Shown: positions 25,688 to 34,501 of the stretch, piece by piece
Layout of the letters: the number at the start of each line of letters is the position of its first letter
Position numbering within the stretch: the first letter of the stretch is position 1
From: an uncultured Clostridia bacterium
Lineage (GTDB): Bacteria; Bacillota; Clostridia; TANB77; CAG-465
Assembly: GCA_934132895.1 (NCBI GenBank)
Contig: CAKPAG010000001.1
Location: forward strand, 186,001 to 250,000
Reading direction: 5' to 3'
DNA length: 64,000 bases
Position numbers and translations under genes: made by a program
Notes under the pieces: generated by a model
Told to the model about the DNA's origin: nothing
Databases searched by the model: none
The model's input: only the letters and a program-made list of their open reading frames with translations

Positions 25688-26317
25688 TTATTTTTTTACA
25701 ATAAAACTTACATTTCCATTTGAAACATCACCAGTATCATATACTAGTTTTATACCACTAGAATCTTCTGGTATCTCATAATAAAAACTTACATTTTCTT
25801 TTGTCCCTGGAATTATATCTTCCATATTGTCACTACTTATTGAAAAACTTTGACATTCACTTTCGTTTGAATAGCATTTAAAGTCACCCTCAGTAAATAA
25901 TCTATTTGTTTCTCCCTTATTTTCTATTTCAAAATCTACTTTAAGTATATTATATCCAGGTGTTACAAGATAATCACTTACCTTGTTATAATTAGTATCA
26001 ACAGACAATAGTTTAATATTTAAATTATCGCCGTTATATATACTTCCAATCTTATATAATTTTTCGCCATTTTCATTTAAATCATAACTATTACTACCAA
26101 TCCCTATAAATATAGCATTCATAACTATAGCTAAAAATGCAATTATAATTCCAATTATTGATAATAGATATTTTTCACTATTTTTTAATCTAATAAATAT
26201 ATTAATTCCTGAAATAATTATTGACATTATTGCAATAACTATAGCAAACCATTTTAATGATGTAAAAGCTCCTATTATAACTGAAACTATTCCTAAGACA
26301 ATACCTATTATTCCCAT
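25688..26317 (-). CDS. Membrane protein with C-terminal DUF4352-like domain
   Basis: 209 residues. Three hydrophobic segments fill residues 1-75 (MGIIGIVLGIVSVIIGAF, FAIVIAIMSIIISG, LLSIIGIIIAFLAIVMNAIF). The external part, residues about 85-209, is a beta-sandwich with ILKVDFEIENKGE and PGTKENVSFYYEIPE, the pattern of telokin-like DUF4352 domains. The function is unknown, likely surface exposed. It is monocistronic between the exporter operon and the acyltransferase. Confidence 0.7.
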   Translation of the reverse strand: MGIIGIVLGIVSVIIGAFTSLKWFAIVIAIMSIIISGINIFIRLKNSEKYLLSIIGIIIAFLAIVMNAIFIGIGSNSYDLNENGEKLYKIGSIYNGDNLNIKLLSVDTNYNKVSDYLVTPGYNILKVDFEIENKGETNRLFTEGDFKCYSNESECQSFSISSDNMEDIIPGTKENVSFYYEIPEDSSGIKLVYDTGDVSNGNVSFIVKK

Positions 26318-26390
26318 ATACCTACTTCTCCTTTTTCGTTTATATATAAATTATATATCATAAACTTAAATAAATTTCAAGTAAGACCCA

Positions 26391-27464
26391 TTATTTATTA
26401 TTTTTTCCTAATATAACAGTATTAATTACAGGTATACTAGATATAACCTTTGTTATTAAAGGCAATATAACTATTGTTCCAATCAATATTAATATATAAT
26501 TTAATATAAATGGTAAATTTAAGTAATTCACAACTACAAAACCTAATACTACTACCACAGAATAATGAAGTACATAAAAAGCAAAGTTATTTTTTGTCAT
26601 ATAGTTAGTAAATTTATTGCTAAAATTCAAATACTTTTTAGAAAAGCCAAGGATTGCTATTATCATAACCCATAAATATATATTAGTAAATATGTTTTTT
26701 AGTACTGACATTTCTGCATAATTTTTTCCATAATATTTTATTGAATATACTATGCCGCATAAAATTGCAACTATTATTAAAGGTATAGAATACTTTGATA
26801 ATTTTTCTATTAATTCTTCATTTGAAAATATATAGTATCCTAATAAAAACATAAAAATATATATTCCAAACCTATATATTTCAACAAGTGGCGTATTTAA
26901 AATATTTGCACTTCCCCACACAAGTAATGTCATTATCACAAGCATAATTGGTTTTATTTTTTTGGCACAATTTCCTATCTTATCTTTTCTATCAATCTTT
27001 CTAATTAAAACAAGTACTAAGGCTGCTATAAATAACACATGTCCAAACCAAAGTGGACCTATTCCAATTAAAGAGTATATTATATATTTTATGAAGCCTG
27101 GTATAACATCACCATTTCCAGCAAATATATCGTTGTAATAATTAGTTATCATTCCTGCTATCCAGCCATAAGCAAATATTCCTACTATTGTTGGAAGTAA
27201 TATTCTTTTTGCTCTATCTTTTATATACTCTTTATTAGACCTTTTCTCCAAAGAATATTTACTTGAAATACCTGCAACCACAAATAACAAACACATAAAC
27301 CAAGGATATACAAATACTAAAAAAGCATCCGCCTCAGGTATTCCTTTAACATTTATATTAGATATAACCCCACTTGAATTAAATAAATATACTATATGAT
27401 ATATTATAACAAGTACAACTGTCATCCACCTTATATTATCTAAATAATGTTTTCTATCACTCAT
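26391..27464 (-). CDS. Membrane-bound acyltransferase family 3 protein
   Basis: 357 residues with about ten membrane helices. The N-terminal YLDNIRWMTVVLVIIYHIVY holds the conserved R and the catalytic-type H of acyltransferase_3 (OatA/NodX-like) proteins. WFGHVLFIAAL and YVLHYSVVVVLGF are further family segments. These enzymes O-acetylate cell-surface polysaccharide, peptidoglycan or small glycans. No SGNH domain is fused. It begins 3 bases after the AbrB-like gene and is probably cotranscribed with it. Confidence 0.85.
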   Translation of the reverse strand: MSDRKHYLDNIRWMTVVLVIIYHIVYLFNSSGVISNINVKGIPEADAFLVFVYPWFMCLLFVVAGISSKYSLEKRSNKEYIKDRAKRILLPTIVGIFAYGWIAGMITNYYNDIFAGNGDVIPGFIKYIIYSLIGIGPLWFGHVLFIAALVLVLIRKIDRKDKIGNCAKKIKPIMLVIMTLLVWGSANILNTPLVEIYRFGIYIFMFLLGYYIFSNEELIEKLSKYSIPLIIVAILCGIVYSIKYYGKNYAEMSVLKNIFTNIYLWVMIIAILGFSKKYLNFSNKFTNYMTKNNFAFYVLHYSVVVVLGFVVVNYLNLPFILNYILILIGTIVILPLITKVISSIPVINTVILGKNNK

Positions 27465-27467
27465 AAA

Positions 27468-27671
27468 TTACTCGTCTCCTTTAGGAAAAATTTTATCTGA
27501 TAAATCTTCTATTACATCAGACTTAACTAATGCTATTCCTTTTTTCTTATCGCATAACACAATAATAGAATCTCCTGGATTTATATCAAACATATCTCTT
27601 GCCTCTTTAGGTATAACAATTTGTCCTTTTTCTCCTACTCTACAAATTCCAATGTATTTATCTTTTCTCAT
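27468..27671 (-). CDS. AbrB/SpoVT-type swapped-hairpin DNA-binding protein
   Basis: 67 residues from MRKDKY, chosen because GGAGG lies 7 bases upstream (an in-frame TTG overlaps that site). RVGEKGQIVIPKEARDMFDINPGDSIIV is the AbrB/MazE swapped-hairpin fold. It probably regulates its own operon with the acyltransferase 3 bases downstream. A toxin partner is not visible. Confidence 0.9.
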   Translation of the reverse strand: MRKDKYIGICRVGEKGQIVIPKEARDMFDINPGDSIIVLCDKKKGIALVKSDVIEDLSDKIFPKGDE

Positions 27672-27826
27672 AATTACCTCCAATTCAAGTTATACTTTTC
27701 ATACTTATTATACTATTAATACTATAAAAAAACAAGTAAATATACAAAAAAATATCAATGCTTTAAAAACATTTACATTTTTATATACCTACTTATTAAC
27801 TTCACCATCCTTTTTTATCCAAATGA

Positions 27827-27860
27827 AAAGAGAGTAGATAAATCTATGACTACTCTCTTT
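27827..27860. terminator. Terminator after the 28 kb membrane protein gene
   Basis: AAAGAGAGTAG (27827-27837) and CTACTCTCTTT (27850-27860), perfect 11-bp stem. It lies 59 bases after the stop of the next gene on the minus strand. Confidence 0.8.
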
Positions 27861-27918
27861 ATACTATATAAACATTTAAATATTCAAAATTGTTTTAACC
27901 ACATATAACAACTCTTAT

Positions 27919-28650
27919 TTAATTCTCTATCTCTGCACAATTTATATTAAAAACCTCTTTTATTTCATTATTTAAATCTATAAAATTTGTTTGTCTTATT
28001 GCATTCTCCTCTAGTAAAACATTTTTAGATGAATAACTGTTAACTATATTTTTTTTACTTTCTATGAATATATTAATTTCATTTATAAGTTTCATAATAT
28101 TTTCTAATCTTAAAACAGATACTTTTTTCTCACTTCTTACACGACCAGCATTTTTATCAAAAACTAATGGTAAATACTGAATCATTTTAAATAACTCAAG
28201 GATAGCCTTATTTCTATAAAAACACATTTGTGTATAGTAAAATACTTTTAAGTTAATCTCATGTTGATTATTACATTCTTCTAAAATATCTTTAAATGAT
28301 TTACTCTTTATAACATAATAGCATATTTCATTATCAAAAGTATCAACAAATTTTCCTATCTTATGCTTTAACCTCATGGAATGTTCTTTAATACAAAAAA
28401 CTAATTGTTCTATACATAAAATAATAATAGGAATAAATGCAACTACCATAAACAAACACAAGTATACTTTCTTTACATTATTGAATACTATAGAAGATGT
28501 CTCTTTAAGAATAATTCCTAATATTAACAATATAACATTAGTTAATATGCCAATATTTAGTATTTTTATCTGATGTGTATTTTTTACAATTTTATCCATA
28601 TCATTTTTTAGATAATGGCCCTTCCGTTCATTTAAATTATAATTACTCAT
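27919..28650 (-). CDS. Hypothetical two-helix membrane protein (SLATT-like layout)
   Basis: 243 residues from MSNYNL; AAAGGAGG lies 7 bases upstream. A charged front is followed by two hydrophobic helices (residues about 33-55 and 64-85: IGILTNVILLILGIIL and LFMVVAFIPIIILCIEQL) and a long alpha-helical cytoplasmic C-terminus. The layout recalls SLATT effector proteins, but I see no specific motif. Codon 9 (28626-28624) is CGG, read in frame. It is isolated by non-coding DNA on both sides. Confidence 0.6.
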   Translation of the reverse strand: MSNYNLNERKGHYLKNDMDKIVKNTHQIKILNIGILTNVILLILGIILKETSSIVFNNVKKVYLCLFMVVAFIPIIILCIEQLVFCIKEHSMRLKHKIGKFVDTFDNEICYYVIKSKSFKDILEECNNQHEINLKVFYYTQMCFYRNKAILELFKMIQYLPLVFDKNAGRVRSEKKVSVLRLENIMKLINEINIFIESKKNIVNSYSSKNVLLEENAIRQTNFIDLNNEIKEVFNINCAEIEN

Positions 28651-28695
28651 ATTTACCTCCTTTTTCAACAATAACTCATATAATTCATTAAACAA

Positions 28696-29256
28696 TTTTT
28701 ATAATTTTATTCGTCTACTACATGTTATTCTCTCCAAGTCTAATGTAACTTGAATCTAGTAAATTTTGCTTTATTTTATCATATATGTATAAAAAATGCA
28801 ACATCAATTTTTCTAGAAACTATAAATAATTTGTTATCTTATAACATGCAGTTTAAATTAAATATAAATTCATTATCGATATGTTAAAATATTCTTGTAA
28901 ATCAATCATAATATAATACAAAATGAGTATTATATTTTATCAATACTAATGAAGTGTGAAAAAGATGATAGAGACTATTTTAGTCTCTATCATAATTACC
29001 CGCAAATATTAACGAAAATTTTTTTCAAACCATAACACGAGCTTTCAAAAGGAGAGAAGTGAGGCCACACTTCTTTTCTTTTTTGCAAAAAACACATATA
29101 AGTAAATTATTAAATGTACACAAATTATTTAATTGTTTATATTATATCATTTTACAGGTGTACTGTCAACCTTTTTATTTATTTTACTTGTTTTGTATCT
29201 GTTGTGGATGTTTTTTAATTGTTCGCTGTTTTGATATAAAAATCCAAAAATATATA
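28696..29256. other. Non-coding stretch with two hairpins
   Basis: No credible gene on either strand. A perfect 13-bp hairpin, ATGATAGAGACTA (28965-28977) and TAGTCTCTATCAT (28981-28993), is followed on the minus strand by CTTTTT and could terminate the recombinase gene. A second hairpin GAAGTG/CACTTC (29056-29073) followed on the plus strand by a T-rich run looks like a plus-strand terminator without an obvious gene in front of it. Confidence 0.55.
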
Positions 29257-30204
29257 TCATCTCATTTTTATTCTATTTAAAGAAATATCTGAAAATTCTT
29301 CCAAAGGATTAAATTTAGAAAATCCCAAGTGTAAGTCATTTGAAAATATGTTTACATATTCTTTTACTATCATCAAGCTACTATGACCGCAAAATTTTTT
29401 GTAATCTAAATATGTCACCGCCGATTTAAAATCCATTTTTTTGCAAAAGTATGCCTATATAAATGAGCAGATGTTTTAAAAACTCCTCTTGATTTATTAT
29501 ATTTCATAAGTGCATGTTCTAATCCATTCACACTCATCTGTTTTCCATTTTGGGTGCAAAATAAATAATCTTCAATTTCTCCCTGTCTATATTTTAAATA
29601 CTCCTTTAATATTAGTATTAATGTATGAGTGATTGGAATAACTTGTTGTTTACGATTTTTGGTTTTTGTCAGTATAATGTTTTCTTCTGAAAAATCAATA
29701 TCCTTTATTTGTATATTCGCAACAGTCGAAATCCTATTTCCTGTTCCTAATAAATAATTTGTAATAACCAAGTTTCTGTATTCAGGAAAATCACAACTTT
29801 TTAAATTTGGTTTTTTTAAAAGCAAAATCAACTCATTATCTGTATATGTTGGTTTTATATTTTTTTCGGTCTTTAACAATTGAATTTTAAAACGCATTAT
29901 ATAACCATGTTCCATACAATAATATAAAAATGCTTTAATCCCTCTAAGATAACTATTAATTGTTATTTCACTTACTTTTCTGTTATTTCTTAAGTGCACA
30001 ATATAATTGACTATTACATCAAATTTTACACAATTGCAAGGTTGTTAAACATCTATAAACTCTCCGAAAATATTTGAAACAATCTTTGTAATATTCTAGC
30101 GATTTTTTAGACAAATTCTTTGCTATATTAAAAGTTTGAAATTCTTTAAAAGCTGAATTTAGGGTGATTAACGTATCGTTATCATATAAGTATAATTTCT
30201 TCAT
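29257..30204 (-). pseudogene. Second tyrosine recombinase, broken by three CGG frame changes and one stop
   Basis: ATG 30204 follows AGGAGGCG. Read with a skipped C at three zero-frame CGG codons (30066-30064, 29423-29421, 29389-29387), it gives a continuous ~314-residue recombinase: FKYF|GEFIDV, then LGTGNRIST (first Arg), LYRHTFAKKWILN|GGDIFRLQKIL|GHSS and the nucleophile Tyr in VKEYVN, ending at 29257. Each repaired codon is Gly, including the invariant Gly of the LGH motif. One in-frame TAA remains at 30047-30045 before QPCN. Without repair it is three fragments. It resembles the short phage-integrase family often found in Clostridia; no xis or att repeat is visible here. Confidence 0.85.
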
Positions 30205-30255
30205 TTTTGCGCCTCCTAATAGTAATAATATTTATCATCATTAATAAATATTACT

Positions 30256-30302
30256 AGCCAACAGATTAATGAAAATATATTAATAAATCTGTTGGCTTTT
30301 TA
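30256..30302 (+). terminator. Strong hairpin upstream of the second recombinase
   Basis: AGCCAACAGATT with ATTAAT pairs with ATTAAT-A-AATCTGTTGGCT, followed by TTTTT on the plus strand. No plus-strand gene precedes it, so it may be a boundary or leftover of the element. Confidence 0.6.
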
Positions 30303-30332
30303 CCATTAAAGACTTGTTGATAAAGAAAAGTA

Positions 30333-30367
30333 AAGCAGTAGACTTGTCCTATCAAAGTCTACTGCTT
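30333..30367 (-). terminator. Terminator of the tRNA-Met/Ile and tRNA-Tyr transcript
   Basis: AAGCAGTAGACTT (30333-30345) and AAGTCTACTGCTT (30355-30367), a 13-bp perfect stem followed on the minus strand by TACTTTTC, 22 bases after tRNA-Tyr. Confidence 0.8.
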
Positions 30368-30388
30368 GTACCATCTTAACCATTTTTA

Positions 30389-30474
30389 TGGTGGGCAGAG
30401 ATGGATTCGAACCATCGTAGGCGTAAGCCAACAGATTTACAGTCTGCCTCCTTTAGCCACTCGGACATCTACCC
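30389..30474 (-). tRNA. tRNA-Tyr (anticodon GTA)
   Basis: From 30474 on the reverse strand: acceptor GGGTAGA/TCTGCCC, class II long variable arm, anticodon loop CTGTAAA giving GTA, T arm GATGG-TTCGAAT-CCATC, encoded CCA. Second of a two-tRNA transcript. Confidence 0.95.
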
Positions 30475-30496
30475 ATGTCCCAAAAATATATAAAAA

Positions 30497-30573
30497 TGGT
30501 GGGCCTTCAGGGATTCGAACCCCGGACCATCCGGTTATGAGCCGGGTGCTCTGACCAACTGAGCTAAAGGCCC
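30497..30573 (-). tRNA. tRNA with CAT anticodon (Met, or Ile2 read with lysidine)
   Basis: From 30573 on the reverse strand: acceptor GGGCCTT/AAGGCCC, D arm GCTC/GAGC, anticodon loop CTCATAA (CAT), T arm CGGGG-TTCGAAT-CCCTG, encoded CCA. The GGCTCATAACC core resembles Bacillus tRNA-Ile2, so identity depends on TilS modification. First tRNA of the pair. Confidence 0.85.
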
Positions 30574-30592
30574 ACTCATGTGGAACATTTAT

Positions 30593-30621
30593 ATTATAAT
30601 TTATTTATTTTAAAAAGTCAA
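30593..30621 (-). promoter_or_regulatory. Promoter of the tRNA pair
   Basis: Reverse strand TTGACT (30621-30616), 17-base spacer, TATAAT (30598-30593), 20 bases upstream of the first tRNA. Confidence 0.85.
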
Positions 30622-30685
30622 TAGTTTTAGATAAAATTTGTTGATTTTGGCGAAAAAAGAATAGTACTTTTATTACTATTCTTTT

Positions 30686-30889
30686 TTAAAAGGGTATATG
30701 AAAAAAGTTACATTCCAATTTTAACGCTTTTTTACCATAGCAATCTTCACATTTTCCAAGCCATGATACAAAATTACAAAAGATAATTGGTGATGATTTA
30801 ACTATTAATGTAGTTGCTAATAGAAAAATTATTAGCAAAGTGCATATTATCTTTTTTTCTTTAATAATTTTTAATCTTAAAGTATTCAT
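30686..30889 (-). CDS. Small membrane-anchored cysteine-containing protein
   Basis: 67 residues with AGAGGTAA 8 bases before the ATG. A basic front is followed by one hydrophobic helix (IICTLLIIFLLATTLIV), then a short external tail with four Cys residues (FCNF, GKCEDC, LEC). No family recognised. It could be a small secreted or tail-anchored protein; it stands alone behind the xse operon. Confidence 0.6.
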   Translation of the reverse strand: MNTLRLKIIKEKKIICTLLIIFLLATTLIVKSSPIIFCNFVSWLGKCEDCYGKKALKLECNFFHIPF

Positions 30890-30958
30890 ACTAATTACCT
30901 CTTTATTATTTATATATTTTAAGATAATTTATTTATGAATAATATTTATAAACTTTCT

Positions 30959-31138
30959 TTATTTTGTCTTTTTTTCTATTTCTTCGACTTTTATTTTTTG
31001 TTCATCTATTGAAGTCCAATGATCAATTCTTGGTACAAAATCATAGCCTTGCTTTTTCATTTCTTTTGATTCTTTTCTTTCTAATTCTAAATTTGACGAT
31101 ATATCTACTTTTTGCTTACTATTTTTTTCTTTATCCAT
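30959..31138 (-). CDS. Small charged protein downstream of xseB
   Basis: 59 residues from MDKEKN; the AGGTG site 7 bases upstream selects this ATG. It is highly charged and probably helical, with one conserved-looking core (YDFVPRIDHWTSIDEQ). The family is unknown. Its ribosome binding site lies within the 3' arm of the xseB terminator hairpin, so translation may depend on whether that hairpin forms. Confidence 0.6.
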   Translation of the reverse strand: MDKEKNSKQKVDISSNLELERKESKEMKKQGYDFVPRIDHWTSIDEQKIKVEEIEKKTK

Positions 31139-31198
31139 AAAAAACACCTAAATATATTATTTACATCTTACCAAATAATATACTTTAGGTGTCTGTTT
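31139..31198 (-). terminator. Terminator of the asp23-nusB-xse operon, containing the next gene's ribosome binding site
   Basis: Reverse strand ACACCTAAA plus TATATTATTT pairs with AAATAATATA plus TTTAGGTGT, ending in a T6 run immediately before ATG 31138. The AGGTG of the 3' arm is the ribosome binding site of the following gene. Confidence 0.75.
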
Positions 31199-31432
31199 TT
31201 ATTCTACTTCAAAGTTTTCTTCTTTAAGTTCACCATTTTCATTTTGAACTAAAATATTTATTCTTTTTTCTGCATTTTCAAGTTTTTCGCTACATTCCTT
31301 TGAAAGTTTCATTCCAGTTTCAAATTTTTTTATAGAATCTTCTAAATTTAAATCTCCTCTTTCTAAATCTGAGGCTATTTTTTCAAGTTCATTTAAACTT
31401 TCTTCAAAAGTTTTTTTATTTTCTTCAGACAT
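31199..31432 (-). CDS. xseB: Exodeoxyribonuclease VII small subunit
   Basis: 77 residues, the normal size. Core signature FEESLNELEKIASDLERGDLNLEDSIKKFETGMKL (three-helix bundle) followed by CSEKLENAEKRI. It binds XseA in the XseA-XseB nuclease that degrades single-stranded DNA in repair. It follows xseA by 9 bases. Confidence 0.96.
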   Translation of the reverse strand: MSEENKKTFEESLNELEKIASDLERGDLNLEDSIKKFETGMKLSKECSEKLENAEKRINILVQNENGELKEENFEVE

Positions 31433-31441
31433 TTTATCCTC

Positions 31442-32629
31442 CTAATTTACCATTACATTAATTTTACCATCATTTAAGGTTATATTAAGTTTATCATCTT
31501 TTTTAACATCTTTAACACTTTTTATAACTTGTCTTTGTTCATTTTCAGCAACACAGTATCCTCTTGTTAATGTTTTAAGAGGACTTAATGCATCTATTTT
31601 AGTTATAGCTTGTACCATCTTTGCTCTATACTTTTCTACTTTTAAATTCAAATTATTATATCCGTCTTTTATATAACTATCAATAGTCATTCTATATTTA
31701 TTTATCATATCAAGTGGTACTTTCTCAAGCTTTGATGCTTTTAATCTTTCAACATATTGTTTTCTTCTATCAATATAATTTTTTATAGCATTTAAGTTTC
31801 TTTTTTTAGAAAGTACAATTTTATTTATGATATCAATATATCTTGGATATACAAGTTCTGCAGCAGCAGATGGCGTTGGAGCTCTTAAATCAGATACAAA
31901 ATCACAAATTGTAAAATCAGTTTCATGACCTACTGCAGATACAATTGGAATTTTTGAAGCAAATATTTCTCTTGCTAAAGCTTCATCGTTAAAGCCAAAT
32001 AAATCTTCAAATGAACCTCCGCCTCTAGCTATAATAATTACATCTACATTGTTAAGCTTATTAAAAGTTCTTATTCCATTTATTACAGTAGAACTTACAT
32101 TTACACCTTGTACAGCAGCTGGGTATACAAGCAAATTAACTTTATCATATCTTCTTGTAGATACATTTATTATATCTCTTATTACTGCACCAGTCTTAGA
32201 AGTTATTACCCCAACTCTATTTGGTAAAAACGGTATTTTTTTCTTATACTCAGGTTTAAATAGTCCTTCTAATTCTAACTTTTTCTTCAGTTGTTCATAG
32301 GCTAAATAAAGATCTCCTAAGCCTTCTTTAGTCATCGTTCTACAATATATTTGATATGCTCCATCTCTTTCAAATACGCTAACTTGTCCTGTTATAACAA
32401 CCTTCATTCCATCTTGCGGTTTAAATTTAACTAAAGATGCTGCAGACTTAAACATTACACATTTTATAGTAGAAGTATCATCTTTTAAAGTAAAATAAAA
32501 GTGACCTGTATAATGTGCTTTAAAGTTTGTTATTTCACCACTTACAGTAATGTTATTTAAAAAATTATCTTTATCAAATAACATTTTTACATACTTGTTT
32601 ATTTGTGATACAGTATATACTTTATCCAT
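31442..32629 (-). CDS. xseA: Exodeoxyribonuclease VII large subunit
   Basis: 395 residues. N-terminal OB fold (VSGEITNFKAHYTGHFYFTLKDD) for single-stranded DNA, then the catalytic core with RVGVITSKTGAVIRDI, ARGGGSFEDLFGFNDE and SAVGHETDFTICDFVSD-type motifs (GHExD), followed by a coiled-coil that contacts XseB. It shares one base with the nusB stop region (ATG overlap), so it is translationally coupled in the operon. Confidence 0.96.
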   Translation of the reverse strand: MDKVYTVSQINKYVKMLFDKDNFLNNITVSGEITNFKAHYTGHFYFTLKDDTSTIKCVMFKSAASLVKFKPQDGMKVVITGQVSVFERDGAYQIYCRTMTKEGLGDLYLAYEQLKKKLELEGLFKPEYKKKIPFLPNRVGVITSKTGAVIRDIINVSTRRYDKVNLLVYPAAVQGVNVSSTVINGIRTFNKLNNVDVIIIARGGGSFEDLFGFNDEALAREIFASKIPIVSAVGHETDFTICDFVSDLRAPTPSAAAELVYPRYIDIINKIVLSKKRNLNAIKNYIDRRKQYVERLKASKLEKVPLDMINKYRMTIDSYIKDGYNNLNLKVEKYRAKMVQAITKIDALSPLKTLTRGYCVAENEQRQVIKSVKDVKKDDKLNITLNDGKINVMVN

Positions 32630-33036
32630 TATTTATTTCCTTTCTCTATTACCTTTGCAATTACTCCATTTACAAATGATTTAGAATCAGGATTACCATA
32701 CATTTTAGCAAGTTCAACTGCTTCATTAGCACTAACTTTTACTGGTATATCTTTCATATAATTTATTTCGCAAATTGCAAGTCTTAAGATTGCAAGATCA
32801 ATTTTAGCTATTCTAGAAATTGACCAATTTTTAAGATTTTCAAGTATAATCTTATCAATATCTTCTAGATTAGTACATACTTTTTCAAATACATCTTGTA
32901 TATATTCTTTTTCTTCTTCAGAATTATCATTTTCTAAATAACAGTATTCTAAAATTTCTTCTTTTTTGTCTTTTCCCATAAACTCCAATTGGTAAATACA
33001 CTTAAACGCATTATCTCTAGCTTTCTTTCTTCCCAT
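32629..33036 (-). CDS. nusB: Transcription antitermination factor NusB
   Basis: 135 residues, all-helical. Front RKKARDNAFKCIYQLEF and the C-terminal IAKIDLAILRLAICEI, DIPVKVSANEAVELAKMYGNPDSKSFVNGVI are diagnostic. With NusE it binds boxA of rRNA leaders. It sits in the usual clostridial place between the Asp23/AmaP genes and xseA. Confidence 0.96.
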   Translation of the reverse strand: MGRKKARDNAFKCIYQLEFMGKDKKEEILEYCYLENDNSEEEKEYIQDVFEKVCTNLEDIDKIILENLKNWSISRIAKIDLAILRLAICEINYMKDIPVKVSANEAVELAKMYGNPDSKSFVNGVIAKVIEKGNK

Positions 33037-33064
33037 AAAATAACTTTCTCCTATACTTATTTAT

Positions 33065-33322
33065 CTATTTATCATCTTTTTTATCTTGATAATAATACAC
33101 ATTATTATCTTTTTTTAATTTTATATTGCTCCATAAATCTCTGAAAAAATTTTCATTGTCCTGTAATTTTTTTCCTACAAATATTGCTAGTGCAAGTAAA
33201 ACTATTAATACAACAAGTTTTGTTAAAAATTCAACTATGCCAAGTGCATATAGCAGTACTACTATTGCAATACATATTATTACATATTTATTTTTTGCAA
33301 CATAATCTAAAAAATCTTTCAT
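33065..33322 (-). CDS. Small membrane protein of the Asp23 cluster (DUF2273-like)
   Basis: 85 residues, two hydrophobic stretches (KYVIICIAIVVLLYALGIV and LVVLIVLLALAIFVG) followed by a charged tail. Its position between amaP and nusB and the two-helix layout match DUF2273, which accompanies Asp23. Probably a membrane component of the same cell-envelope complex. Confidence 0.75.
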   Translation of the reverse strand: MKDFLDYVAKNKYVIICIAIVVLLYALGIVEFLTKLVVLIVLLALAIFVGKKLQDNENFFRDLWSNIKLKKDNNVYYYQDKKDDK

Positions 33323-33332
33323 AAACTATCAC

Positions 33333-33869
33333 CTATCTTTTTTGAGGTTCAACGTATACTCCTCTAATTTTTATATTAACCTCTTTTATATCAACAGTTG
33401 TTTGTTTTAATACACTTGCTTTTATGTTCTCTTGCAATTTTGATGTAAGTGCTGGTACTACTGTATCAGGTAATATTGAAGTCATTACATTGGCTGATAC
33501 CCCTTCTTCACTCATTACAACATCTACTTTTACATTTACAAGTTCAGCATAACCTCTAGTTACTCCAAGTATAATATTTTCAAATGTATCTCTTGTAATA
33601 TATACAGTTCCTTTTTCACTTTTTATAGCTAGTCCACCTTTTTTTTCTTCACCGCTCTCAGCTGGTGCAAATACACCAATAAGGCCAAGTATTGCAAGTA
33701 CTGCTCCTATTACTACACTATACATTTTGTTTGCTACAAGCCATATTTTCATACTTACAAACATTCCTGTAACATCTACTATACCAGTTGATACTAGTAA
33801 TATACATACAGAAATAAGTATCATAATTAAAGAAAATACTATTAGTAAAAATTTTTCAAACCCCTTCAT
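33333..33869 (-). CDS. amaP: Alkaline-shock membrane anchor protein AmaP
   Basis: 178 residues. Two N-terminal membrane helices (LIVFSLIMILISVCILLV and YSVVIGAVLAILGLIGVF) precede an Asp23-like segment (GTVYITRDTFENIILGVTRG, VNVKVDVVMSEEG, TVDIKEVNIKI). AmaP anchors Asp23 to the membrane near the septum. Cotranscribed with the upstream asp23. Confidence 0.85.
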   Translation of the reverse strand: MKGFEKFLLIVFSLIMILISVCILLVSTGIVDVTGMFVSMKIWLVANKMYSVVIGAVLAILGLIGVFAPAESGEEKKGGLAIKSEKGTVYITRDTFENIILGVTRGYAELVNVKVDVVMSEEGVSANVMTSILPDTVVPALTSKLQENIKASVLKQTTVDIKEVNIKIRGVYVEPQKR

Positions 33870-33940
33870 TTTTCATTTCCTCCTAAACTTTACATAGCCC
33901 AAACCAAAAATACGAGTTTGGGCTTATGTATACATATTTT

Positions 33941-34375
33941 TTATTCTTCTTCACTTTCAACTTTTGCTGTTTCTTTTTTATCAAAAGTTATTCCTTGTAC
34001 ATTGATATTTACAGCTACTACTTCTAAACCAGTCATGTTTTCAACAGCTGATTTAACTGCATTTTGTGCAGCCCATGCTATATCTGGAATTCTTACTCCA
34101 TATGTAACATTAACAAATAAATCAATTGTTACTTTCTTACCATCTAAAGTTATTTTAACACCTTTAGAATATTTCTTGTTTCCACCTAAAATTTGGTTTA
34201 TTCCATCTACAAATCCTAGTGTCATTCCTGCAATACCTTCTACTTCAGATGCTGCAAGTCCTGCAATTATACCAATTACATCCTCTGATATATTTAAGTT
34301 TGTTGCTATTTCAACATTTGTAGCATCTTCTACTTTAGCGTCTACAACTTCTTCTTCAATTTTATTCTTACTCAT
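33941..34375 (-). CDS. Asp23/Gls24-family envelope stress protein
   Basis: 144 residues; AAGGAGGAA lies 5 bases upstream. Core NLNISEDVIGIIAGLAASEVEGIAGM, then KKVTIDLFVNVTYGVRIPDIAWAAQNAV and VNINVQGITF are family motifs. Acidic tails are present at both ends. Cytoplasmic protein recruited to the membrane by AmaP; here it heads the asp23-amaP-DUF2273-nusB-xseAB cluster. Confidence 0.94.
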   Translation of the reverse strand: MSKNKIEEEVVDAKVEDATNVEIATNLNISEDVIGIIAGLAASEVEGIAGMTLGFVDGINQILGGNKKYSKGVKITLDGKKVTIDLFVNVTYGVRIPDIAWAAQNAVKSAVENMTGLEVVAVNINVQGITFDKKETAKVESEEE

Positions 34376-34501
34376 AATAATTCCTCCTTTAAATATGTAA
34401 TTATTATCTACATATTCTAGCCATATTATACCTCAACAAGTAGTAAAAGTCACGCTTTTTCTCAAAAATTTCACAAAGTACTTTATTTTTTCATTTTTGA
34501 T

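Noticed and set aside
29059..29280. 73-residue plus-strand open frame
   Set aside because: Low-complexity, no ribosome binding site, and overlaps the 3' end of the recombinase and a terminator hairpin.
33918..34400. 160-residue plus-strand open frame over the asp23 gene
   Set aside because: Antisense shadow; the minus-strand Asp23 motifs are clear.
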